A DNA stretch of 64,000 bases from the NCBI GenBank assembly GCA_965199105.1, contig CBDAQO010000002.1:2666001-2730000 (forward strand), given 5' to 3'. This document shows, piece by piece, positions 23,601 through 34,550 of this stretch. The DNA is from LMUY01 sp965199105. GTDB taxonomy: Bacteria; Pseudomonadota; Alphaproteobacteria; Acetobacterales; Acetobacteraceae. The notes beneath the pieces were generated by a model that saw only the letters and a program-made list of their open reading frames with translations, was not told where the DNA came from and did no database searches. Position 1 is the first letter of the stretch; each line of letters begins with the position of its first letter. Made by a program: the position numbers and the translations under genes.

Positions 23601-26395
23601 CCGTCACCTGGGTGCAGCCGCCATCGCAGACCGTGACGGTCAGCACCGAGCACGAGAGCTACGACCCGGGGCAGACCGCCACGCTGCTGATCCAGAGCCC
23701 GTTCCAGACCGCGCGCGCCTTGGCCATCGTGGAAGAGCCGGGCCAGCCATTCCAGTATGACTGGGTGGATGTGCGCGACGGGGTCGGGCGCTACGACGTG
23801 GCGATCCGCAAGGAGCAGGGTCCGCGGCTGCCGGTGCATTTCCTGCTGATGCGCGGGCGGCTGCCAGGCCCACCGGTCCTGAACGCGCCGTTCGACCAGG
23901 GCAAGCCGGTGACGCTGGCGGCGACGCATTGGGTCACGGTCACGCCGGTGCAGAACAAGGTGAAAGTGAGCTTTGAGGCGCCGGCCAGCGCGCGGCCGGG
24001 CCAAGCGATCGACCTCGTGCTGCATTTGGCGGACGCGGCGGGGCGGCCGGTGGCGGGCGAGGCGACGGTGTGGCTGGTGGACCAGGCCGTGCTGTCGCTC
24101 GCCCATGAACGGTCGCTCGACGCATTGCCCGCCTTCCTCGTCGAGCGGCCGAGCCGCCTCTCGGCGCGGGACACGCGGAGCATGGTGCTCGGCGTCATCC
24201 CGCTGGCCGAGACACCCGGCGGAGATACGGGCGCCGGCGAACCCCCTGGTGTGCCGAACATCACCGTGCGCAAGAACTTCACTCCGGTGCCGTTCTATGC
24301 GCCGCGGGTGCAGGTGGGGCCGAGCGGGGCGGCCACGCTGCACGTGACGCTGCCCGATTCGCTCACCGTGTTCATGCTGCGGGCGGAGGCGATCAGCGGG
24401 CCGGACCGGTTCGGCTTCGGCACCGGGGAACTCCGCGTTCGCCAGCCGGTGGTGGCGCAGGCGGTGCTGCCCCGCTTCGTGCGGCCCGGCGACGTGTTCA
24501 CCGCCGGGTTGCTCGGCCGCGTGGTGGAGGGCCCGGGCGGCGCGGGCGTGGCGGCGATCTCCACCGACAACCTCACGGTGCAAGGCGCGGCGGAGCAGGC
24601 GGTGCGCTGGGACGGGCCGCAGCCGGTGCGCAGCCTCTACACGGTGAGCGTGCCGGAGCCCAAGGACGGCGCGACGCTCGCGCGGGTCCGCTTCCTGCTG
24701 CAGCGCAGCGCCGACCAGGCCGGCGACGCGGTGCAGATCGACCTGCCGATCCGGCCCGACCGGCCGGTGGTGCATCGGCGTGACCTGCTGGTGGTGGGGG
24801 CGGCCAACGCCCTGCAAATCCCCGCACTGGCCGACCCGGTGCGCCCGCCGAGTTATTCCCGCAGCGTCACCCTCGCCACCGACCCGGTGGTGACCCGGCT
24901 GGTGGCGGGGCTGAACCTGCTGGTGCGGCCGGCGGTCGGCGGCACGGCGCAGCGCATCGACCTCGCCTTGGCGGAGCTGCCGCTGCTGCCGTTCACCTCG
25001 ATCCTGGATGCGGCGGGCTTGCGCGACCGGCTTGCTGGGGACGTGGCGGCGGCGCAGACGGCGATCCGCCAAGGCCTCGACGACGATGGGCTGGTGGCGT
25101 TCTTCCCCAACAGCCGCGGCATGGTCTGGCTCACCGCGAGCGCCTTGCGGGTGATGACCGAGGCCGGCCAGGCTGGTTTGCCGGTGGACAAGGCAGTGGC
25201 GGACCGCCTGGTGCAGGTGCTGCGGAACTCGTTGCGCAGTGACTATCCGCACCTGCTCGACGACGAGGAATGGTTCGAGCGGGTCTCCGCGCTTTACGCC
25301 CTGACTGGCGCCGGGCAGGCCGCGCCGGGATACGCCGATGAGCTGGCCCGCCGCGCGGCGGAGTTGCACACCGGGGCGCTGGCGACGGTCGCCACCGTTC
25401 TGGCGCGGCTGCCGGACGGCAACAAGCGCCTGCTGGGGGAGGTGCTGGACACGCTGTGGCAGCGGGTGAACGTGATCGAGCGCGACGGCAAGCCGGTCTA
25501 TCAGGGCCTGGCCGACCAGGGTGGCGGCGCGCTCATCCTGCCGTCCGAGGCGCGCAGCCTGGCGCAGACGCTCGAGGCGGTCGCCAGCGCCACGCCGGAC
25601 GATCCGCGGCTGAGCGTGCTGCGGGCCGGGTTGCTGGGGCTGTCGACCGGGCAGGGCTGGGGCAGCACCAACGCCACGTCGGCCGCGTTGCAGGCGCTGG
25701 CGGCGTCGTGGCAGCCGCCGGCTGCTCCGGTGGACGCGCTGGTCACGCTGCCCGACCGGCCGGTGGAGGGCGTGTTGGACCATGCCCACCCGCTGCTGCA
25801 GGCCATCACCGCGGCGCCGGGGCCGATCCACGTCCAGGCGGCTTCGGGCATCGCCGTGTTGGCCAGCACGGACTACGTGCCGCTGCAGCCGGGCGCCCTC
25901 GCCACGCCGGACCAGCGCGGACTGATATTGACCCGCACGCTCTACCGGGTGCCGCGGGCGCAAGGCGCGAACCAGCCGCCGATGGCCCGGCTGGACGCTG
26001 GGCCGGACGGCGCGGTGCACCTGGCAGTGGGTGACGTGGTGGAGGAGGTGGACGAGGTGGTGACGCCGGAGGATCGGCCGCAGGTGGCGTTGCGGCTGCC
26101 GGTCGCGGCCGGGCTGGAGCCGCTCAACCCGGCGCTGGCCACCGCCACCGCGGACGCCACGCCCTCCGCCGCGCCGACGCTGGCGCCGTCCTGGTCGTCG
26201 ATCGGCGATGACGAGGTGGTCGCGGTGTGGCTCGAGCTGCCGCGCGGCACGTTCGTGTTGCGCCAACGGCTGCGGGCGACCACGGCGGGCAGCTTCACCC
26301 AGCCGCCGGGCAGCGCCGAGTTGCTGTATCAGCCGGGCGTGAACGGCAGCTCCGCCGGCGTCCGCATCGTCGTCGCGCCGACCGGCGTGCCGTGA
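20669..26395 (+). CDS. Bacterial alpha-2-macroglobulin, thioester motif lost
   Basis: A 1908-residue protein of the bacterial alpha-2-macroglobulin (YfhM-like) family. It has an export signal ending about 'MVMAQA', a macroglobulin-domain landmark 'FTERPIYRPEEPI' (about residue 631), and a late 'TLPDSLTVFMLRAEAISG' before an all-helical TED-like domain. The family thioester region, usually G-C-x-E-Q, reads 'VGGTAQR' at residues 1423-1429: Cys and Glu are replaced and Gln is kept. Related proteins trap proteases in the periplasm. No clear lipobox was seen, unlike E. coli YfhM. GTG at 20669 overlaps the upstream stop, and ATG at 20675 is an alternative. It also overlaps pbpC by 4 bases. Confidence 0.88.
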   Translation: MSMVKALRAAGALLCALMVMAQAPLDQLKRADGAHVLPDHFLRRWDPVTILLDGDAGPAQGGPEDAPERFVTLAPAKPGSWRWIGRRTLQFRPTEPWEPLRREAVTAAGATTTLIPLLPVPTATGPSDDPNGTANLDTIALSFDQPVDMAALARLLTITLTPQPGVTGVGTQTLTAADFTVRPVERAKPSDPQTYLVTLRTPLPQGRIATLRLLLSDEPGLDDPIFSLPLHSASPFAVTDRYCGGGFNHSLVDGVVQCDPDPDETAQKRAIVLQFSAQPAPVDIVQGRDALRFTPPVDGLELTTGDDNSLTITASFAADQVYHLSVAAGALTNIGGRPLAVAVESDFRFQPSAPALAWDTQDGMAEALGPQMVPLRGHGYDHADLRIYPIDPLSRDFWPFPSGAVSTSDSQSPPLPGREPRRYVELAPISADAVMARIYALGSPAVSDLYTLPIHRGGLDAKFGLDLAPSLARIAGPRMPGTYLLGLRTVDGQTRQWARLQVTDLALSTVEAPGQVRFVVTSLATAQPVAGAEVRLEGVRDGQFGTLAQGVTDAAGGWTLAGQIATGRDGKAALRRLVVTKATDTLVLDPARGPQVYAQGLWSPPDTPWLSRLTASRASTREPAQTLCHVFTERPIYRPEEPILIAGMIRRYQPGSLAFATGSGDVVVTAPDDQEWRQPVTLDEVGGFHVRFDQKTTATGEYKIAYQPAHGEPCGAFTVQKQAYRLPTFEVVLTAPAHAALDAPFDVDLLARFFAGGTLTDRPITWRVTQFPFAWTPPGRDGFLFSSDSRFSGDSSFRSTPVLGRDATTDAGGSAQLTLDPTIEPTAQPRQYVVEATVTGDDDQQVRGVQRITALPPFVLGVKVPRYLPQPGAIEPEIVALDGDGHEVTGLAMTAKLVHRQWNSVLEASDFAQGAAKYQTQVLDQTVEERHVVSTAAAQTVHFGAMEAGVYLVELSATDRAGRTQTVRVDLFMAGTTPVTWVQPPSQTVTVSTEHESYDPGQTATLLIQSPFQTARALAIVEEPGQPFQYDWVDVRDGVGRYDVAIRKEQGPRLPVHFLLMRGRLPGPPVLNAPFDQGKPVTLAATHWVTVTPVQNKVKVSFEAPASARPGQAIDLVLHLADAAGRPVAGEATVWLVDQAVLSLAHERSLDALPAFLVERPSRLSARDTRSMVLGVIPLAETPGGDTGAGEPPGVPNITVRKNFTPVPFYAPRVQVGPSGAATLHVTLPDSLTVFMLRAEAISGPDRFGFGTGELRVRQPVVAQAVLPRFVRPGDVFTAGLLGRVVEGPGGAGVAAISTDNLTVQGAAEQAVRWDGPQPVRSLYTVSVPEPKDGATLARVRFLLQRSADQAGDAVQIDLPIRPDRPVVHRRDLLVVGAANALQIPALADPVRPPSYSRSVTLATDPVVTRLVAGLNLLVRPAVGGTAQRIDLALAELPLLPFTSILDAAGLRDRLAGDVAAAQTAIRQGLDDDGLVAFFPNSRGMVWLTASALRVMTEAGQAGLPVDKAVADRLVQVLRNSLRSDYPHLLDDEEWFERVSALYALTGAGQAAPGYADELARRAAELHTGALATVATVLARLPDGNKRLLGEVLDTLWQRVNVIERDGKPVYQGLADQGGGALILPSEARSLAQTLEAVASATPDDPRLSVLRAGLLGLSTGQGWGSTNATSAALQALAASWQPPAAPVDALVTLPDRPVEGVLDHAHPLLQAITAAPGPIHVQAASGIAVLASTDYVPLQPGALATPDQRGLILTRTLYRVPRAQGANQPPMARLDAGPDGAVHLAVGDVVEEVDEVVTPEDRPQVALRLPVAAGLEPLNPALATATADATPSAAPTLAPSWSSIGDDEVVAVWLELPRGTFVLRQRLRATTAGSFTQPPGSAELLYQPGVNGSSAGVRIVVAPTGVP

Positions 26396-28515
26396 GGCGG
26401 GTTGGCCGGCTGGCGCTCGCCGGGTGCGCCGCCGGGCTGGCCTGGTATGGCGCGGCGGTGGTGCAGGACGCCCATTTCGGCGCACCCGCCGCCACCGCGA
26501 TCGTGACGGACGCGCAGGGCCGCTTCATCACCCAAGCCGGCGACGTCAGCCTGCGGCCCGGCGGTGCGCGCCAGGTCGATTACGGCTACTGGCCGGTTGC
26601 CGCGCCGGACCGGGTGGTGCGGGCGACGCTGGCGCTGGAGGACCGGCGGTTTTGGCGCCACCCCGGCGTCGACCCGCTGGCCGTGCTGCGCGCGGGTTGG
26701 CAGCATTTGCGCGGCGGCCGCGGCTCGGGGGCATCGACCTTGGCCATGCAGGTGGCCCGCATGCAGCATCCGCGGCCGCGCACGCTATGGGCCAAGGCGG
26801 TGGAGGCGGGCACGGCGGTGGCGCTGACCGCGCGCTATGGCCGGGCCGCGGTGCTGGCGCACTACCTGCAGCTCGCCCCCTACGGCGAGGGCAGCCACGG
26901 CATCGCCCACGCGGCGGAGTGGTATTTCGATCGCCCGGCAGCCGATTTGAGCTGGGCGCAGGCGGCGTTGCTGGCGGCCATTCCGCAGGCGCCGGGCGTG
27001 ATGGCGCTGCGCCATGGTGGCCTGCCGCGCGCCGCCCGCCGTGCCGCCGCGGCGCTGCAGGCGATGGGCTTGCCGGCGGACACGCTGGCACAGGCGCTGG
27101 GCGAGCTGGCGCAAATCCGCGTCGACCCGGCGCCGCGCCGCCCGCCCGACCTGCAGGTGGTGCTGCGGCTGGAACGGCTGGCGCGGGCGGCTGGGGGCAC
27201 GCATCTGCGCGCCACGCTGGACCTCGGGATGCAGCATTGGGTGAGCCAGCTTGCCGCCGCCCAGCTCGGCACCTGGCGGCCGGAGGATGCGCAGCAGGTG
27301 GCGGTGATGGTGGTGCAGCGCCACAGCCGCGCCGTGTTGGCCGACGTGGCCTCCGCCGGCTACAGCAGCACGCCAGGGGGCGCGATCGATTTCAGCGCTG
27401 TGCTGCGCTCGCCGGGCAGCACGCTCAAGCCGTTCCTCTACGCTCGCGCGCTCGACCGGGAGCTGATCACGCCGCGCACCATGCTGGCCGACGCGCCGGA
27501 AGCCGCGGCGGGCATCGCCAATGCCGACCACGACTTCCTCGGCCCGCTGCTGCCGCGCCAGGCGCTGGCGAACTCGCGCAACGTGCCGGCGGCGGCGCTG
27601 CTGCGGCGCATCGGGCTGGGAGACGGGTTTGGCTTCCTGCGCAGCCTCGGCCTGCACGAGCTCGACCAGGGCGCGGAGCATTACGGCCTGGCGATGGCCA
27701 TCGGCGCGCTGCCGACCAGCCTGGACCGGCTGATGCGCGGCTACGAGACGCTGGCCGAAGACGGCGTGGACGACCGGCTGGCCTGGTTCGCCGAGGCCCC
27801 GCAAGCGCCCCGCCGGCTGGTTTCGGCCGGGTCCGCGCGGCTGATTGCCGACTTCCTGAGCGACCCGCTAGCGCGGCTGCCGAGCTTCCCGCGCTACGGC
27901 TCATCCGAGTTCCCGATGGCGGTGGCGCTCAAGACCGGCACGTCGCAGGGCTACCGCGACGCCTGGACGTTCGCCTGGTCGCAGGATTACCTGGTGGGTG
28001 TGTGGTTCGGCCGGCCGGATGCGGGCCCGATGTCGCAGCTCTCCGGCGCGCGCGCTGCGGCGGGGCTGGCGCAGGCGGTGTTGTTGCGGCTGCATGGCCT
28101 GAACCGGAGCGACCTGGTGGCCGGCCGCTTTGCCGCACCCGCCGGGTTGCAGCGCGCCGAAGTCTGCACCAGCACGGGCTTGGCCGGCAGCGGTTGCGAC
28201 GCCCGGCTCACCGAGTGGGGCCGCGGCCCGGCGCCGACCCCGCCAGCGCCGCGCCTGGCGATCGTGACCCCCGAGCCGGACACGCATGTCTGGCGCAACC
28301 CGGACGCGCCGGCGGCGCTCAACCGGCTGGTGCTGCGCGCCGCCGTGGACCCGCCGGTGCCGCAGATCGTGTGGCTGGTGGATGGGCAGCCGGTGGCGCT
28401 GGCCGCTCCGGACGCGCCGCTGTATTGGCCGATGACGCCGGGCCGGCACCGCTTCCAGGTGCGGCTGCCGCTGCAGCCGGATGCGTCCGGCCCGCTGTTC
28501 GTGGTGGTGGAGTGA
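26392..28515 (+). CDS. pbpC: Penicillin-binding protein 1C
   Basis: The 707-residue protein has an N-terminal membrane anchor and a GT51 glycosyltransferase domain (about 55-220) with 'EDRRFWRHPGVD' (catalytic Glu about 83) and 'GASTLAMQVAR'. A transpeptidase domain follows with 'SPGSTLKP' (nucleophile Ser about residue 343), 'NSRNVPA' and 'KTGTSQG'. A C-terminal PBP1C domain ('QIVWLVDGQPVAL') ends the protein. PBP1C polymerises glycan strands and is regularly found beside alpha-2-macroglobulin, where repair of protease- or lysozyme-damaged envelope has been proposed. Start GTG overlaps the upstream stop (GTGA), and the open frame before it lies in the macroglobulin gene. Confidence 0.93.
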   Translation: MRRVGRLALAGCAAGLAWYGAAVVQDAHFGAPAATAIVTDAQGRFITQAGDVSLRPGGARQVDYGYWPVAAPDRVVRATLALEDRRFWRHPGVDPLAVLRAGWQHLRGGRGSGASTLAMQVARMQHPRPRTLWAKAVEAGTAVALTARYGRAAVLAHYLQLAPYGEGSHGIAHAAEWYFDRPAADLSWAQAALLAAIPQAPGVMALRHGGLPRAARRAAAALQAMGLPADTLAQALGELAQIRVDPAPRRPPDLQVVLRLERLARAAGGTHLRATLDLGMQHWVSQLAAAQLGTWRPEDAQQVAVMVVQRHSRAVLADVASAGYSSTPGGAIDFSAVLRSPGSTLKPFLYARALDRELITPRTMLADAPEAAAGIANADHDFLGPLLPRQALANSRNVPAAALLRRIGLGDGFGFLRSLGLHELDQGAEHYGLAMAIGALPTSLDRLMRGYETLAEDGVDDRLAWFAEAPQAPRRLVSAGSARLIADFLSDPLARLPSFPRYGSSEFPMAVALKTGTSQGYRDAWTFAWSQDYLVGVWFGRPDAGPMSQLSGARAAAGLAQAVLLRLHGLNRSDLVAGRFAAPAGLQRAEVCTSTGLAGSGCDARLTEWGRGPAPTPPAPRLAIVTPEPDTHVWRNPDAPAALNRLVLRAAVDPPVPQIVWLVDGQPVALAAPDAPLYWPMTPGRHRFQVRLPLQPDASGPLFVVVE

Positions 28516-28614
28516 CGCCGGCGCGCCGTCTGCCGCGGCGGTAAATGTCTTCGTTCTGCAACAGACGCGAGACGAGGCTGCGGCGTTGACCCGACGGCCA
28601 ACCACGGAGCACGC

Positions 28615-30081
28615 ATGCTCGCCCATTTCGCGCCGTCTTCGACCATCGTCCTGGTGATGCTGGTCGGTTGTTTCATCCTGGTGCTGGCCTTCGAGGCCAC
28701 CAACGGGTTCCACGACACCTCCAACGCCGTCGCCACCGTGATCTACACCAACTCGCTTAAGCCGACCTACGCCGTGATCTGGTCCGGGCTGCTGAACTTC
28801 ATCGGCGTCCTGGTCGGCGGGATCGCGGTCGCCTACGCCCTGGTGGAGATCCTGCCGCCGGACGTGCTGACCCCGCCGGACGGCTCGCCCGCGGTGCCGA
28901 TGCTGGTGTCGATCTTCGTCTCCGCGCTGTTCTGGAACGTGCTGACCTGGGCGTTCGGCGTGCCCAATAGCTCGTCGCACTGCATCATCGGCGCCCTGAT
29001 CGGCGTGGCGGTGGGGGACGCGCTGCTGCAGTCCCGCAGCCTGCGCCAGGGTGTGGACTGGCACCAGATATTTACCGTGCTGAAGGCGCTGGCGATCTCG
29101 CCGCTGCTGGGCTTCGTGGGCGCCGGGGTGCTGTACGGCCTGATCCGCCTGCTGGTGCCGCGGGACAACCACTTGCTCGAGCCGCCCGAGGGGGACACGC
29201 CGCCGGTGTGGTGGATGCGCGGGCTGCTGATCCTGACCTGCACGTCGGTGAGCTTCTCCCATGGCACCAATGACGGGCAGAAGAGCATCGGGCTCATCAT
29301 GCTCACCATCATCGGGCTGATGCCGGCCACGTTCGCGCTGAACCCGAACGCGCAGGACGAGATGCGGCATCTGCAAGAGAACGCCGCCGCCGCGGTGCCG
29401 CTGATCCAGAAATACGGCGACGACCAGAAGCAGCAGGCGCTGCAGGCCGCGCAGGCGCTACAGAACGTCGGCCCTGACGTCGCGCTACAGGATGTCGGTC
29501 CCGACGGGGCGCTACAGGATGTCGGTCCCGACGGGGCGCAGCAGGCCGGCGCCACCGGGGCGGCGCAGCCGGGCGCGCGGCAGACCCGCTCGCAGGTGCG
29601 GGGCGACGTCTACTTCGTGTTGTCCGAGATGCGGCAGGTGTCCGAAGCGAGCGGCGCCAGCGCGGCGGACAAGGCCGAGGCGGAAAAGCTGCGCAAGGCG
29701 ATGGGCCAGCCGGTGCAGTACGCACCGATCTGGGTGCGGATGTTGAGCGCGATCTGCCTCGGCGTCGGCACCATGGTGGGCTACAAGCGCGTGGTGCGCA
29801 CCCTGGGCGAGCGGCTTGGCAAGCAGCACATGACGCCGGGCCAGGGCGGCAGCGCCGAACTCATCGGCTCGGCGCTGATCGCGTCCGCCGGGTTCACCGG
29901 GTTGCCGGTGAGCACCACGCACATCATCACCTCCGGGATCGCCGGCACGATGGTGGCGGGTGGGCAGGGGGTGCAGGGTTCGATGCTGACGCGGATCGTG
30001 GGCGCGTGGCTGTTCACCCTGCCGGTGACCATCGCGCTGGCCGCCGGGCTGTTCTGGCTGCTCGACAACCCGAACCTGTAA
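28615..30081 (+). CDS. pit: PiT-family inorganic phosphate transporter
   Basis: The 488-residue membrane protein has the two PiT signature halves, 'FEATNGFHDTSNAVATVIYT' near the N terminus and 'GFTGLPVSTTHIITSGI' near the C terminus, with 'SFSHGTNDGQKSIGL' in between. PiT carriers import metal-phosphate with protons at low affinity. The central cytoplasmic loop (about residues 243-370) is long and Gln/Ala-rich and contains three copies of a nine-residue unit. Its location near phosphonate genes is probably coincidental, since 20 kb separate them. Its start is 99 bases after pbpC. Confidence 0.92.
   Translation: MLAHFAPSSTIVLVMLVGCFILVLAFEATNGFHDTSNAVATVIYTNSLKPTYAVIWSGLLNFIGVLVGGIAVAYALVEILPPDVLTPPDGSPAVPMLVSIFVSALFWNVLTWAFGVPNSSSHCIIGALIGVAVGDALLQSRSLRQGVDWHQIFTVLKALAISPLLGFVGAGVLYGLIRLLVPRDNHLLEPPEGDTPPVWWMRGLLILTCTSVSFSHGTNDGQKSIGLIMLTIIGLMPATFALNPNAQDEMRHLQENAAAAVPLIQKYGDDQKQQALQAAQALQNVGPDVALQDVGPDGALQDVGPDGAQQAGATGAAQPGARQTRSQVRGDVYFVLSEMRQVSEASGASAADKAEAEKLRKAMGQPVQYAPIWVRMLSAICLGVGTMVGYKRVVRTLGERLGKQHMTPGQGGSAELIGSALIASAGFTGLPVSTTHIITSGIAGTMVAGGQGVQGSMLTRIVGAWLFTLPVTIALAAGLFWLLDNPNL
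29455..29535. repeat. Three 27-bp tandem repeats in pit loop
   Basis: Units at 29455-29481, 29482-29508 and 29509-29535. The last two are identical, and the first differs at several third positions, so it is older. They encode 'ALQ(N/D)VGPD(V/G)' three times in the cytoplasmic loop. The frame is preserved. Confidence 0.85.
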
Positions 30082-30127
30082 GCCGGCGGCGAGACCGTGC
30101 TGGTGAACGCGGCGAGCATGAGCGAGG

Positions 30128-33421
<3,294 letters not shown>

Positions 33422-33445
33422 CGTGCGGAGCCCTTAGGTGCAGCC

Positions 33446-33859
33446 TTATGGAACGGTGCGGAACAGCGGCGCCAACTGTCTCGCGGTGAACGTCTGGATC
33501 CCGAGCGGACGCCCGTTCGCGTCCGTCACGATCACCGAGCGGTTCCACCCGACATAGGTCCGTCCGGGCCAGAAGATGAGCGTGAGGACGGCTTTCTGCT
33601 GCATGGTATCCAGCGAGATCGAAGCGCTTTCGGTAGGCGGCGTGGCGAGATTGTCGTTCCAGCCGGATTGGTGGTGCTTCAACCAGCCCGTCGCCATCGC
33701 CAGTTGCGCGGGGCTGAGTGGTTTCGGCACACCGAACCGAGCGACGGACACGCCCGCGGTGATCTGCGGGATTTCGATCGTCCGTGCCGACGCGACGGTG
33801 TGCACCAGCGCGGCCCCAGCCAGCATGGCTGCGGCGATCATCCAGCGTTTGGCTCTCAT
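33446..33859 (-). CDS. Small exported protein of unknown function
   Basis: A 137-residue protein with a signal peptide (about residues 1-25, ending 'ASARTIEI') and a compact soluble body ending 'FTARQLAPLFRTVP'. No cysteines are present. It lies 24 bases upstream of dnaE2 on the same strand and may be co-transcribed with it. I do not recognise the family, and nothing in it points to DNA repair. Confidence 0.65.
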   Translation of the reverse strand: MRAKRWMIAAAMLAGAALVHTVASARTIEIPQITAGVSVARFGVPKPLSPAQLAMATGWLKHHQSGWNDNLATPPTESASISLDTMQQKAVLTLIFWPGRTYVGWNRSVIVTDANGRPLGIQTFTARQLAPLFRTVP

Positions 33860-33890
33860 GCGATCACTCCGGGCAACAGGATGCAGGCGC

Positions 33891-34289
33891 CTACCCGCGC
33901 ACCACGAGCAAGCCCAGATGCTGCTCCATGTGGTCGAAATCGCGGTCGTCGTGCAGCAGCTTCAGGCGGCGGGCGAGGCAGAAGGTGCCGATGATCAGGT
34001 CCGCGGTCTTGCGGATGGTGACGCCACGGGAGCGCAGGAGGCGGTAGTTGCGTGCGGCTTGCACGGCCAGATCGGTGTCCAGCATCGGCATTATGACGAA
34101 TGTCCGCATCCGGCGTTCCATTGCAGCGGCGCGAACATCGTTCTTCATGCCTTGCAGGATTTCCAGTAGGACGACGTCGCCGACGATGATCTGTTCTCGG
34201 CTTGAACCGGCCTCACGCAGCAACGCCACTTTCGGCGAGGCATTGTTGCGCAGGAGATCAATCCAAACCGAGGTGTCAACAACGATCAG
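33891..34289 (-). CDS. vapC: PIN-domain toxin of a VapBC pair
   Basis: A 132-residue PIN-domain RNase. The N terminus reads 'LIVVDTSVWIDLLRN', with the first active-site Asp, then 'LLEILQG' (Glu) and 'KTADLIIGTFC' and 'LHDDRDFDHM' (acidic residues). This is the usual VapC set. No ATG, GTG or TTG precedes the conserved start in this frame. CTG at 34289, overlapping the antitoxin stop, is the only codon that keeps the first catalytic Asp. GTG at 34229 would lose it. VapC toxins cleave tRNA or rRNA and are inhibited by the cognate antitoxin. Confidence 0.85.
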   Translation of the reverse strand: MIVVDTSVWIDLLRNNASPKVALLREAGSSREQIIVGDVVLLEILQGMKNDVRAAAMERRMRTFVIMPMLDTDLAVQAARNYRLLRSRGVTIRKTADLIIGTFCLARRLKLLHDDRDFDHMEQHLGLLVVRG

Positions 34290-34486
34290 TCCTGGCGACC
34301 TTCGCGCATGGCGTCCAAGTCGCCATCCCAGCCAAAGCCTGCCATTTCATCCATGGCAATCTTCTGCTGGCGTAACAGAACCACCAAGCGCAGGGCGTCC
34401 TCCACCGTCGCTTTCTTGGTGGGTTGGCCGGTCGCAGCCATGGCGTCCGCCAACAAGGTGTCGTCGATATCGATGTTCGTGCGCAT
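34286..34486 (-). CDS. vapB: VapB-type antitoxin
   Basis: The 66-residue protein starts 'MRTNIDIDDTLLADAMAATG', the N-terminal DNA-binding (ribbon-helix-helix) type common in VapB antitoxins, and ends with an acidic/aromatic tail ('MAGFGWDGDLDAMREG') that would wrap the toxin. ATG at 34486 is preceded by GGAGG. The earlier in-frame ATG at 34498 contains that ribosome site and was rejected. The stop overlaps the toxin start. It is likely to repress its own promoter through the inverted repeat just upstream. Confidence 0.87.
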   Translation of the reverse strand: MRTNIDIDDTLLADAMAATGQPTKKATVEDALRLVVLLRQQKIAMDEMAGFGWDGDLDAMREGRQD

Positions 34487-34496
34487 GGTGTCCTCC

Positions 34497-34544
34497 ATGT
34501 GTATGAAATTGATCTACTATACACATCAAGCGATGGAAGGCCAA
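34497..34544 (-). promoter_or_regulatory. vapBC promoter with operator palindrome
   Basis: Reading leftwards, TTGGCC (34539-34544) and TATAGT (34516-34521) are spaced by 17 bases, a good sigma-70 promoter. A perfect inverted repeat ATGTGTAT/ATACACAT (34497-34504 and 34519-34526) overlaps the -10 box and the likely start. This is where an autoregulating VapB-VapC complex would bind. The segment is AT-rich compared with its flanks. Confidence 0.65.
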
Positions 34545-34550
34545 TCACGA

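Noticed and set aside
33451..33464. GAAC-N6-GAAC before dnaE2, similar to an SOS box
   Set aside because: The spacing is six and not seven bases, and the site lies at the 3' end of the preceding coding sequence.
34497..34526. Repeats and palindromes such as this one as possible CRISPR units
   Set aside because: No array of regularly spaced identical repeats was seen anywhere. The repeats are single inverted pairs or short in-frame tandem duplications.
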